Positions 1-9,331 of a DNA stretch of 64,000 bases are shown one piece after another. The position numbers and the translations under genes were made by a program. The notes beneath the pieces were generated by a model. It searched no databases. It saw only the letters and a program-made list of their open reading frames with translations, and had not been told where the DNA came from. Numbering within the stretch: position 1 is the first letter of the stretch; each line of letters opens with the position of its first letter. Origin of the DNA: Heracleum sosnowskyi (taxonomy: Eukaryota > Streptophyta > Magnoliopsida > Apiales > Apiaceae); contig JAUIZM010000094.1 in the NCBI GenBank assembly GCA_030848705.1, forward strand, positions 62,001-126,000. The letters are read 5' to 3'.

Positions 1-2073
1 ATACATAATGTCTGGTCTACTTGCAGTCAGATAAAGAAGAGACCCTATCATGCCTCTGTAGTTTGTCATATCTACTGAAGTTCCTTTGTCTCTGTCTAGC
101 TTTGTTGCAGTTGCCATAGGAGTTGTTGCAGATGAACTATCAAGCATACCAAATTTCTTGAGAAGATTTCTGGTATATTTTGCTTGATTGATAAAAATTC
201 CATCATCTGTTTGTTTTACCTGCAAGCCTAGAAAATAACTAAGCTCTCCCATCATGCTCATTTGGTACCTGGACTGCATAAGCTTGGCAAATTTCTTGCA
301 GAGTTTATCATTAATAGACCCAAAAATTATGTCATCCACATAGATTTGAACTAAAAGCAAATCATTACCAGAATTGAAATAGAACAAGGTTTTATCAATT
401 GTACCTCTAGTGAACCCACTTTCTAAAAGAAATTGAGCCAGAGTTTCATACCATGCTCTAGGTGCCTGCTTTAGTCCATATAATGCTTTGTCAAGCCTGT
501 AGACATAATCTGGATGTTTGGGATCTACAAACCCTGGTGGTTGTTCAACAAACACTTCTTCTTCAAGTTTCCCATTGAGAAAAGCACTCTTCACATCCAT
601 CTGAAAGACTTTAAATTTCTTGTGAGCAGCATATGCTAGAAAAATTCTTATGGCCTCCAACCTTGCAACTGGAGCAAAGGTTTCATCATAGTCAATTCCT
701 TCCTGTTGAGAATATCCTTTTGCCACAAGTCTAGCTTTGTTCCTTGTAATTACCCCCTCACTGTCAGTCTTGTTTCTGAAAACCCACTTTGTACCAACAA
801 CAGACCTATTCTTTGGTCTTGGTACAAGTGTCCATACTTCATTTCTTTCAAACTCATTCAATTCCTCCTGCATAGCTGTTATCCAGTTAGCATCTTGAAG
901 AGCTTCATCCACTTTCTTAGGCTCTGTTTGAGATATGAATGCATGAAACAGACATTCATTTGCTGTAGCACTTCTTGTTTTCACACTTGCATCTGGATCT
1001 CCAATTATTAGATCAGGTGTATGAGCCTGAGTCCACTTTCTTGCTGTAGGTAAGTGGCTTCTTTCATCATTAATAGATCCTCCCCCTTGATCCATGCTCT
1101 CCTGATTTTCTTCTTGACCATCTGCATTCTCTGAGGCTCCCCCTGAATTGGACTGCTCAGAGTTTGAATTTTCAGAGTTTGTGTTAGATTCTTCAGCTGA
1201 CTCATTTTCAGAATGTGAGTCATCATGTTGAGATGTTTCTGAAGTATCTTTATGCTCCCCCTTAACTGGTTCTGTCAGAGAAACTTCCTCAGTATTTACC
1301 AGTAGAGGTTCAGAGTATGCTTCGTCAGAGTTTGTTGGATTGGCTTCATCAGAGTTTACGTGATCAGAGTTTAGATCTTCATTTTCAAAGCGAAGTTGAT
1401 CATGATATTCTTCATCTTCTATTCCAGTTATTTTCTTGTCATCAAATGACACATGTATAGATTCCATGATCACTTTAGTTCTCAGATTGTAGACTCTGAA
1501 TGCTTTAGTTGACAGTGGGTATCCAACAAAGATTCCTTCATCAGCTTTTAAGTCAAACTTGGTCAACTGTTCAGGATGAGTTTTCAACACAAAGCATTTG
1601 CACCCGAAAATATGAAAATATTTCAGGTTTGGTTTCTTTTTCTTCACCATCTCATATGGTGTTTTCCCGTGCCTATTGATCAGTGTTGCATTTTGAGTAA
1701 AACAAGCAGTTTGAACAGCTTCTGCCCAGAAATAAGTTGGCAATTTTGCTTCATCAAGCATTGTTCTGGCAGCTTCGATTAAAGTTCTGTTCTTTCTTTC
1801 AACTACACCATTCTGTTGTGGAGTCCCTGGTGTAGAAAATTCTTGCTTCACTCCTCTTTCCTTGCAAAATTCTTCCATTGTTGCATTTCTGAATTCAGTA
1901 CCATTATCACTCCTGATAATTTTCACTTTATACTGTGATCCTTTATCTAGTAGCTTTACATGATCCATCAGAGTTAAGGCAGTTTCATCCTTCTTTGCTA
2001 AGAAATACACCCAAGTATACCTAGTGTACTCATCAACAATGACTAGAGCATATTTCTTTCTGCCAAGAGACAT
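1..2073 (-). pseudogene. pol: Copia-1 Pol, second part: integrase core and reverse transcriptase (runs off left edge)
   Basis: Continuous minus-strand frame from 2073 to the window edge. It resumes integrase at MSLGRKKYALVIVD, then has RSDNGTEF (second catalytic Asp, near 1900-1920) and TPQQNGVVERKNRT (catalytic Glu). A Ser/Asn/Glu-rich linker occupies roughly 1030-1400. The RT includes WITAMQEELNEFE, DVKSAFLNGKLEEEVFVEQP and YVDDIIFGS, with the catalytic YVDD at 331-342. The visible end is LYLTASRPDIMY, so RNase H lies outside. It is separated from the protease part by one frameshift. Family and domain order are certain; activity of this copy is unlikely. Confidence 0.88.
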
Positions 2074-2711
2074 TACTCTGGACCAAATAGATCAACATGT
2101 AGAAGATGATAAGGATCCACAACTGAAGATTCAGACTTACTCTTGAAAGATGACTTCCTTTGCTTGGCCTTTTGACAAGAAGCACACAGACCATCTAAGC
2201 TGAGTATTGACTTTGGAAGCCCCCTTACAAGATATTTTTGAATTAGCTCATTGATGTTGTTCAGATTTAGATGAGAGAGCTTTTTATGCCATTTCCAGCT
2301 CTCTTCTTTTGACATTTTTGCAGACAGACACACAGCTTTTCCTTCAGAGTTTGTTACCAAACTTGCTTCATAAATATTATTCTGTCTGTGTCCAACTAGA
2401 ACAACTTTCCCTGTAGATTTGCTAACAACCTCACAGGATTCAGGTTGAAAATTTACATGATAACCTCTGTCACAGATTTGACTCACAGATAGCAGGTCAT
2501 GCTTGAGTCCTGGAACATGAGCTACATTGGTGATGATGACACTTCCAAGATTGATATTGCCATATCCCATAGTACGTCCTATGTTGCCATCTCCATAGGA
2601 AACTTTTTGGCCAGCTTTCTCCTCATAGTTTGATAGCAGGGCTTTATTTCCAGTCATGTGTCCTGAACATCCACTGTCCAAGACTAGGGTGCTTTCCCTT
2701 ATGCCCTGCAA
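2073..2711 (-). pseudogene. pol: Copia-1 Pol, first part: protease and N-terminal integrase
   Basis: Starts just after the gag stop, in another frame. The aspartic protease motif LDSGCSGHMTG is at residues 11-21. The integrase zinc-binding region WKWHKKLSHLNLNN ... LCASCQKAK is present, then LLHVDLFGP, which carries the first integrase catalytic Asp. The frame ends at 2073 because of a small deletion just after DLFGP, where other copies read DLFGPVNVMS. The reading frame opens only at the TTG codon 2709-2711, directly after an in-frame TGA at 2712-2714, and contains a CAG at 2706-2708 that looks like a splice acceptor. There is no ATG start. Confidence 0.85.
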
Positions 2712-2721
2712 TCACAAACAA

Positions 2722-4995
2722 TTAAAGAGAATTAGATTTAAGGATCCATACTTGCTTGGATCCTTTGGCTTTCTTAATATAGTTAGCTTTTGCAGCGAAA
2801 TTCTTATCAACAGAGTTTAAGCTAACTATATCAAAGTTTACACTATCAGAGTTTACACTTGCAGAATCAACTTTAACCCATTTCAAGTTGGGCTTCAACT
2901 CATAATAGTTGTGATAAATAGCATGATAATCCTTGCAAGTATAAATAGAATGCCAAGTACTCCCACAATGAGTGCATAAAGTCTATGGTCTAACCCTAAC
3001 ATATTCATTCTTAACTCCAGACTTGGAGGGTAAAGAATTAATATCTTTGTTCTTCCTGCAGAAGCTCGCAAGATGGTTAGTACTACCACAATTATGACAT
3101 GTTTTTCTTGGAGCATCAGTAATAGGCAAATGATTATTACTTCTATTAATGCCTACTTTTCCATTTCTGTTTTTCCTGGACACTTTCTGTTTTTCAACAG
3201 ACTTTACCTCTTTGAGTTTATACTTGAATTGTTTCTCTGTCATTGAACCAACATTCACCTGTTTAACACAAGTTTTTACTGGTTCTATCTTAACAGTTTC
3301 TTTTTCAAGTACAGAGTTTTGCTTACTGGATTCAGGAACAAATTTCATAGGTGTAAGATGTGTTCTAACTTTAACTTTATCTTTAAACCTAAGTTCATCT
3401 TCCTCACAGTAACCTAACCCAACTGTATCTGTTTGAAAAACTTGATGTGTGTCTTTTCCAGAATTTGTCCAGGTTTTAATTACCTTCCTCTCTTTTTCCA
3501 AATCAGTTTCTAGTTCCCTAAATTTCTTAAGCAACTCCTGTTCAACATAAACAGCATCATCTCTTTCCTTTTGAACGTGTTGCATGTTAACAAGTTCATC
3601 TTCAAGAAATTTATTTCTCTCTATAAGATTTAGATTCTCAGATTTAATTCTCTCATTCTCTAAAGTCTGATCTCTGTAACTAACATGTATGCTTTTAAGA
3701 TAAATTCTCAATTCAGATATATTATCAGTATCATAAGCATAAGTTGTTAGGGGTACCTTATTTTCAGATGAATCAACTTCATCTTTGACAGTTGCCATGA
3801 GAGCATAGTTTACATCCTCATCTGAATCTGAAGTGTCTGCCCAGTCTCTTCCTTTAGTGATGAGTGCTTTTTCAGATTTTCCTTTCTTGCACTCTGGAGC
3901 ATAGTGACCCATCTCTTTACACTTGTAGCACTGGATCTCAGACTTGTCTTTCTTCCCAGATTTGATATCCCTTCCTTCAGACTTTCTGAAACTCTTCCTT
4001 TCAGAGTTTGAATCTTTCCTAGAGAATCTTTTTCCTTTCTTGAAGTTCTTGAAACCCATTTTCTTGAAAGTCTTTACCATCAAAGCAGCCATTCTCATCA
4101 TCTCTTCTTCATCATCCTCGATTTCAGATGATTCAACAGTGTTTGAGTCATCATCAGAGTTTGATGACTCACTTTCAAAGTTTATGACCAAAGCCTTTCC
4201 CTTAGCTTTCTTCTTTGATGTCTCTTTCTTAATGAGTTTTTCTTCGACTTTGAGAGCAACAGATTTTGTCTTCTTTCCAGATCTTTTGTTTCTTTGTTCT
4301 ATCTCAAGTTCATGAGTTTTAAGCAACCCATAGATTTCATCAAGATCTGTTTCTGCAAGATCATAATTATCTCTTATTGTTGTTGCCTTTAAATCCCATC
4401 TTTTAGGTAGAGATAGTAGAAACTTGAGATTTGACTCTTCAAGATCATATTCTTTATCAACCAGAGACAAATCATTCAACAGTTTACAGAATCTGTCATA
4501 TGTATCAGTCAAAGTTTCATCAGATCTTGAGTCAAAGTGTTCATTCTCCTGTGTTAGAATAGTCTTCCTGTTCTTCTTTATAGCACTTGTTCCTTGACAC
4601 CTGACTTCTAAAGAATCCCAAATTTCTTTGGCAGTCTTGCAGCCAATAACTCTGTTAGACATGACATTATCTAAGGCACTATGGAGAAGATGTCTAACTT
4701 TTGCATCCTTTGCAATTGATGAGATGTCCTCAGGAGTCAAATCTTTCTTTTCTTTTGGAACAGTCTTTTGTTCTTGACCAGCAACAACAGGAGACAATTT
4801 AGTTGGCATATGAGGACCATCATTAATTCTATCAAGGTATTCTGGATCTGTGGCTTCTAGAAACATGGTCATTTTTACCTTCCATATTGGGTATTCCACT
4901 GGTCTGAGAATTGGAACCCTGATTGTCTCATATCGACTAACAGAAGTTGGTTGAACCTTCTGAACATTAGCACATGCCTGAGTATTTTCAGCCAT
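2722..4995 (-). CDS. gag: Copia-1 Gag, one in-frame amber codon
   Basis: Nucleocapsid-type Gag. ATG at 4993-4995 begins MAENTQACANV. The N-terminal half is the copia gag domain (DUF4219/UBN2 type: YPIWKVKMTMFLEATDPEY, and later VMSNRVIGCKTAKEIWDSLE). A basic/acidic linker follows, then a CCHC zinc knuckle (CYKCKEMGHYAPEC, 3889-3930), a coiled-coil-like region, and a second knuckle (CHNCGSTNHLASFC). A TAG at 2983-2985 interrupts the frame, but the same frame continues with a third CX2CX4HX4C knuckle (CTHCGSTWHSIYTC) and ends at a TAA at 2722-2724. I infer that the full Gag reaches the TAA and that the TAG is a mutation or read-through codon. AACTCT (Asn-Ser) repeats recur in the acidic linkers. 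Confidence 0.85.
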
Positions 4996-5043
4996 GATTA
5001 TACTTGTGTTTAGATCAAAAACTGTATATATTTAACAGCCTTG

Positions 5044-5055
5044 GCTCTGATACCA
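5044..5055 (-). other. Copia-1 primer binding site
   Basis: The minus strand reads TGGTATCAGAGC two bases inside the LTR, the usual plant copia site matching the 3' end of initiator tRNA-Met. It fixes the element's orientation and the LTR inner boundary. Confidence 0.92.
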
Positions 5056-5057
5056 AT

Positions 5058-5549
5058 TGTTAGGCCGATTACACAATATATAATCAAGTATACGTATAAT
5101 AATAAAAATAAGAACACTGTTTATGAACAATAAACTGTATGGAATTAATAACTCCTCTTTCAGTGATGTAAAATATCACAGAGAGCTGCTAGGTTACAAA
5201 GAATGATAATTCACGTATTCGCATTCCTTTTAGGGTCAACCTATCTGTGTTTATATAGTACACAGCTACATACAATTCTAATTGATATTCCTATAAATTA
5301 GCTATACAATTAATATCAATTAAGAATTGCTTCCGTCTTCTGTTCCGTTTCCTTAGCTATCTCGATATCTCTTTGCTTCTTTCCATCTTCAAAGAATATC
5401 GCTTCTAGAATCATCATTGACTTCACCGACAGCTAAGCAAACTCTGACCATCAGACTTTAACAAACTCTGACTGGTCCTCCAGCTAAACTCTGATAGTTT
5501 CCTGGTACTTTAAACACTGATAAACAAACATCAGCAATTATATCTAACA
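5058..5549 (-). repeat. Copia-1 5' LTR (492 bp)
   Basis: Bounded by TGTTAG at 5058 and CTAACA at 5549, the inverted TG...CA ends of an LTR. It abuts a tRNA-iMet type primer binding site on its left. On the element strand a TATATAA box lies at 5251-5257. Three copies of AAACTCTG (plus strand; 5439, 5463, 5485) lie upstream of that TATA box, and the same motif recurs inside gag and pol. Confidence 0.9.
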
Positions 5550-5619
5550 GCAGGCAAGGCAAGAAGTAAGTGGATCGTGACTACTCTAAATCCCTGACCC
5601 CGGATTTGGGGCTGTTACA
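5550..5619 (+). repeat. Tail of a gypsy LTR related to G2
   Basis: The last ~70 bp resemble the last bases of the G2 LTR (20750-20810): both read a GATCGTGAC/GAGCGTGAC stretch, then CTGACCCCGGAT, and end in TGTTACA. Copia-1 is inserted here, so the rest of this LTR must lie left of copia-1 outside the window. An apparent ORF from 5570 crosses this junction and starts at GTG, so its first ~17 codons are not part of a real protein. Confidence 0.65.
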
Positions 5620-6039
5620 TCATTGGTCTGAGGAGGAGCAGCTTCAGTTACCTAGTGCTCCTATTGATCACTCGACGATCTCTAGGATGGAGGACTGGCC
5701 AGGTGGCGCTCCTGACTACTCTGGTTTGGGCTATACTGATTTTGATGACGAGGAAGAAGATGCTCCGCCTCGTGAGCCTGCAGCACAGAGGGGAGGTACA
5801 TTTGGGATTCAGCGAGAGGTTGATGGTCTGACTTTGGTGATGCTCAGTATAGGCGGCTGACTCAGCGTATAGACGCCATGCACGACATTAATCGCCGCTT
5901 TGCTCAGGATTTGAGTCAGGCTTTGGGTACTGTTTTCAGAGCCACTGGAGTTGATGTTGCTTGGCCTGACTTTGGCGCTGATTCTGTTTATCCACCACCG
6001 GATACACCACCCGAGGAGGGTGGTACTGCTGATGATTAG
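5620..6039 (+). pseudogene. C-terminal remnant of a 3' ORF of the Athila/Tat-like element
   Basis: Reads WSEEEQLQLPSAPIDH, then an acidic segment (YTDFDDEEEDAPPREP). A frameshift near 5840 moves it to the frame RLTQRIDAMHDINRRF ... FRATGVDVAWPDFG and a proline/acid-rich end PPPDTPPEEGGTADD with TAG at 6037-6039. Position, just before the non-coding 3' segment and LTR, suggests the third ORF (env-like position) of an Athila/Tat element. I recognise no catalytic domain and see no transmembrane segment in what remains. Confidence 0.5.
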
Positions 6040-7122
6040 GTATATTCTGCACTTTCCTTGTTATTACCTTCAATGAGGACATTGAAGACTGTAAGTTTGG
6101 GGTTGATAATTAAGGATTAGTAGTGTTAGTGTGCGTGTTCATATAGGATTCATATTGCATATATAGTTAGTTCATTCATATCTTTGCATGTTTATGTCAT
6201 TTAGAGCATTCTGTTTGCATTAGTGTTTATATCTATCATGTGAGTCCATTTAGTTGCATTTGCATAGCATATTTCATGATCCCGTAGGACTTGGATATTT
6301 CCGTTGGTGAGTCGATGTTGAGTGGAGTGTGGTGTTGATGAATAGAGGGTTGATTTAAGTTCCTAGGAATTGACTTGCATGCCAGAAACAAATTAATTTC
6401 ACAAGTCTCATTGGTTGCTTTTGAATTTGATCAGACCATGCTTGTTTGGATGTTAGAATTTAATCACTTGCTTACATTTAGAATGTTCGTCTATTCTCTT
6501 GAAAACGAAGGAGCACTTAAGTATAAGTTTGGGGGAAACCAGGGATTTCATGCTAGTTGTTAATAAAACCTAGGCGTCAATTGGCTAGTAGCCGCTCATG
6601 AAAAAATGAGTAGTCTAGGGAGGGATGAGAAAAAGCAAAGCGCACTCATTCCGAAATAAAGAAAAAAAGAAAAAAAAAGAGTTGAGTTAGTTGTGTTTAT
6701 GCAGAATTGATCAGGGTGAGCTCTTTAATACTCGAGCAATTAAGTTCTAGGGGACTTTGTGCCTAGTGACCTAAGACTTTTCCGGTCTGGGATCCACTTA
6801 CCTAACGCTCGTTACATGGGTATTATTGTATAAGCCTTTTGGGGTCTCATCCAATGCACAGTCAAATAAGCATGCGTGTTGTGTATAGTATTTTGTGTGT
6901 CGTAATAAAGCATAAATAAGCACGTACGTTTCTGTGTTTGTATTGTTAGTATACGGGGATTTAGTCGAGCTCTGTTTGGAAGATTGCATTCTTTGAGATG
7001 TTGGCTTGTTGATTGGTTATGGTTAGTCTGAGGGGATCGTTTGCATTAGCATATTAGTTGCATTCATGCATTGCATTATATATATATAGAGTCTGTTTAT
7101 GCTTGAGGACAAGCATCGGTTT
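6040..7122 (+). other. 3' non-coding segment of the Athila/Tat-like element
   Basis: About 1.1 kb with no convincing ORF. It contains a purine-rich run near 6655-6685, a decoy polypurine-like AAGTTTGGGGTTGAT near 6095, and GAGGACAAGCATCGG directly before the true polypurine tract. This is the usual long 3' untranslated part of such elements. Confidence 0.6.
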
Positions 7123-7133
7123 AAGTTTGGGGG
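7123..7133 (+). other. Polypurine tract of the Athila/Tat-like element
   Basis: AAGTTTGGGGG directly precedes the LTR start TGTGATACG at 7134, the position required for plus-strand DNA priming. Confidence 0.75.
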
Positions 7134-7413
7134 TGTGATACGTGGATTTTATATCTACTTGGAACGCTTCCTATTGGCTTAAATTGATTGATTGCACTTA
7201 AGTATTTGGTGTGTTTAATGTGTTTTTAGCTAGAATGTGCAGAGCTACAGATGGAGGCAGAAATGTGAGGATTCATGTATATATGGTGGATATGTGCTCA
7301 AGAGGAGAAGTCCATGCAGTAAGGGAGTTGGAAGCGCAAGGAAACGAAAAGAAAATAGTTTGCAGAATCCATGAACAGTAGCACTGTTCATAGCGCGCCC
7401 ACACTGTTCATAG

Positions 7414-7730
7414 CGCGCCCGCGCCTCTATGGAGCGCGCCCGCGCCTCTATGGAGCGCGCCCGCGCCTCTATGGAGCGCGCCCGCGCCTCTATGGAGCGC
7501 GCCCGCGCCTCTATGGAGCGCGCCCGCGCCTCTATGGAGCGCGCCCGCGCCTCTATGGAGCGCGCCCGCGCCTCTATGGAGCGCGCCCGCGCCTCTATGG
7601 AGCGCGCCCGCGCCTCTATGGAGCGCGCCCGCGCCTCTATGGAGCGCGCCCGCGCCTCTATGGAGCGCGCCCGCGCTTGTCGAATGCTGAAGGAGCGCGC
7701 CCACGCCTCTCAGGAGCGCGCCCGCGCTAT
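7414..7730 (+). repeat. 21-bp GC-rich tandem array in LTR U3
   Basis: Twelve consecutive, essentially identical 21-bp units occupy 7429-7680, flanked by partial and degenerate units on both sides. Each unit holds GCGCGCCCGCGCC followed by TCTATGGA. As 21 is a multiple of 3, the array stays open in several frames on both strands and yields artificial ORFs such as (MERARAS)n; none looks like a protein. It lies just upstream of the TATA box, in an otherwise AT-rich window. Confidence 0.95.
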
Positions 7731-7798
7731 GACGAAAGCTGAAAATGCTGATTTCAATTCTGTTTTGGAAACCAGCAGAGACCAGTCAACCGTGAGGC

Positions 7799-7806
7799 TA
7801 TATAAA
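7799..7806 (+). promoter_or_regulatory. TATA box of the Athila/Tat-like LTR
   Basis: TATATAAA in an LTR, about 120 bp downstream of the GC-rich array; the likely core promoter. Confidence 0.65.
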
Positions 7807-8822
7807 CACTTGGGGACGATTTTAGGGCATGATATATATCCATATACCTACATATTAATCTATCCACCAGCAAGGAGAAAAAGAAGACGGCTGATTACGA
7901 AGATCTAGTTTCATCTTATCTTTATATTCTTCTAATTAGGCGATACTTTGGATTCTCGTTGGAGTTGTTTTTCTTAAACCTTATTACTAGTACTCTCATT
8001 ATTAGTATTCCAGACATATTTATTATCAAGTTTTCATCAGAACCCACGATGATGAACGGTTCGATTATGAACTAATCGTTATCGTGGGATTCTAACGGAT
8101 TTATCTATGGATTTTAGTAGTTAATTGTTTTAAAGATTTGTGTGTGATGAATTATTGATAACCTAGTTTGGTTGTGCTTATTCTTCTTGGATGCGTAGCT
8201 AACATCTAAGTTGTTTGTTAATCTCTATTGATTGCGAAAGTGGATATAGAGGTTTAGAACTTGCCATGCTAGCATAGGTTTATGTATGTTTGTCATGCCT
8301 GATTCGTAGGTGATTTTAACCATCTTACCTGCCCTATGTAATCTGAATGGATAACTTGTTCGTTAAACCGTTATGTTTTCAAATCTTATAGACATATAGG
8401 GTCTAAGCGTAATTGGTGTCTGCTCAACTTCTATCTCTTTTGTGGATGTTTGAGTGGTTTGGTATACGTATACTGAAAGGTAGCGTGTACTGATTTCGTG
8501 TTGTCCGATTAGTTGTCACAACCGTCACATACATTGATTAAAGACATAAACTCTGAATGAAGTATTTAACGAAGTTAGGATCCCATGCCTTATTCTCATA
8601 AGTAATTCGACAGTAATTTCCTTAGTTAATCTTATTTTTAATAATTTGTTTAGTTAAATTAGTTAATCACAACTCAACTTTGATTCTTGTCTTAGCAGTG
8701 AACAATAGCCATACATTGTTGCATAAGTGCATAACTGTAGTAAACCAGTCTCTGTGGGAACGAACTCTACTTATTCATATATTACTTGTGACCGCGTACG
8801 CTTGCGTGATTTTGTGCGAACA

Positions 8823-9171
8823 ACTACAATTACAGAGTTGAAGAAGTGTCTTCTTCAGTTGTTGGTTGCAGAAGGTCATTTACGAGAGAGGGTTAAGAGC
8901 TTGAAAAATTGACAGAGAAATTAATAGTGCTTTAAATTCTATCATTGTATTGATTTTATGTACCCTGAACTCATTGAAGCTAATCCTACGGATTAGAATT
9001 GTAGCACCCTTCGCGGTTTATATTTATAAAACGATATATTACCCGACTCGTGTTTTGATTTGGTAAATTTTATTTCGGACAAGAACACAATTAATTATCC
9101 GCGAACGAAATCGAATAATTTGTGAGTATCGTATTCAACCCCCCCCCTTGTACGATACTTTTGACCTAAAA
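8823..9171 (+). repeat. Copia-2 5' LTR, right part
   Basis: The end of a SIRE-type LTR: it contains GTAGCACCCTTCGCGG (aligned with GTAACACCCTTCAAG in copia-5), the C-run hairpin at 9125-9159, and then the primer binding site. The terminal CA is mutated to AA. The left part of the LTR is cut away by the Athila/Tat-like insertion and lies outside the window. Confidence 0.8.
9125..9159 (+). promoter_or_regulatory. C-loop hairpin at LTR end, copia-2 version
   Basis: Nine-base-pair stem AGTATCGTA / TACGATACT around a loop that begins TTCAAC and contains a run of C. One of a set with differing but paired stems (see copia-3, -4, -5, -6). Confidence 0.8.
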
Positions 9172-9173
9172 AT

Positions 9174-9185
9174 TGGTATCAGAGC
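9174..9185 (+). other. Copia-2 primer binding site
   Basis: TGGTATCAGAGC directly after the LTR, matching initiator tRNA-Met as in the other copia elements here. Confidence 0.9.
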
Positions 9186-9331
9186 TTCTTGATTGACGTA
9201 CAAATTAGATCCAGTGATTGAGACCAAAATCAAACAAGGCTTGAAAATTTGTAGCAAAATTTTTAATTTTCAAAATTTTCATTTTTTTGGAATTTTTTTG
9301 AATCTTAAATAATTTAAAATTTTCAGAAACC

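Larger units (their letters stand above)
1..5549 (-). mobile_element. Copia-1: Ty1/copia SIRE-type LTR retrotransposon, partial
   Basis: Minus-strand element whose 5' part (LTR, PBS, gag, protease, integrase, RT) is in the window; the RNase H end, any ORF3 and the 3' LTR lie beyond position 1. The right boundary is an LTR ending CTAACA at 5549 on the plus strand. It is inserted near the end of a gypsy LTR, and the next bases GCAGG should be one copy of its target duplication; the other copy is outside the window. Gene order PR-INT-RT is diagnostic of Ty1/copia. Gag has one in-frame TAG and pol one small frameshift, so this copy is probably defective but not old. Confidence 0.93.
5620..8822 (+). 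mobile_element. Athila/Tat-like Ty3/gypsy element, 3' end only
   Basis: Contains the end of a 3' ORF (5620-6039), a long non-coding segment, a polypurine tract (AAGTTTGGGGG) and a complete 3' LTR (7134-8822). The tract immediately followed by TGTGATACG is typical of Athila/Tat lineages. The left part is beyond the gypsy LTR tail and copia-1. It interrupts the 5' LTR of copia-2, whose remainder begins at 8823. Confidence 0.75.
7134..8822 (+). repeat. 3' LTR of the Athila/Tat-like element (1689 bp)
   Basis: Begins TGTGATACGTGG after the polypurine tract and ends GTGCGAACA at 8822. It contains a 21-bp GC-rich tandem array in U3 (7429-7680), a TATATAAA box at 7799-7806, and a 3' part (CAGTCTCTGTGGGAACGAAC near 8740) typical of Athila/Tat LTR ends. 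The exact right end is inferred from the terminal TGT...ACA. Confidence 0.72.

Noticed and set aside
5570..5860. 96-codon ORF taken as one gene
   Set aside because: It starts at GTG inside a gypsy LTR tail and crosses into a different element at 5620; only the part after the junction belongs to a former protein.
7429..7680. CRISPR-like regular array
   Set aside because: Units are directly adjacent with no unique spacers, and the DNA is plant retrotransposon LTR.
7371..7908. Overlapping ORFs of repeated MERARAS / ARPRLYG residues on both strands
   Set aside because: They arise because the 21-bp array has a length divisible by three and no stop in several frames. It sits in LTR U3, and the peptide has no recognisable domain.
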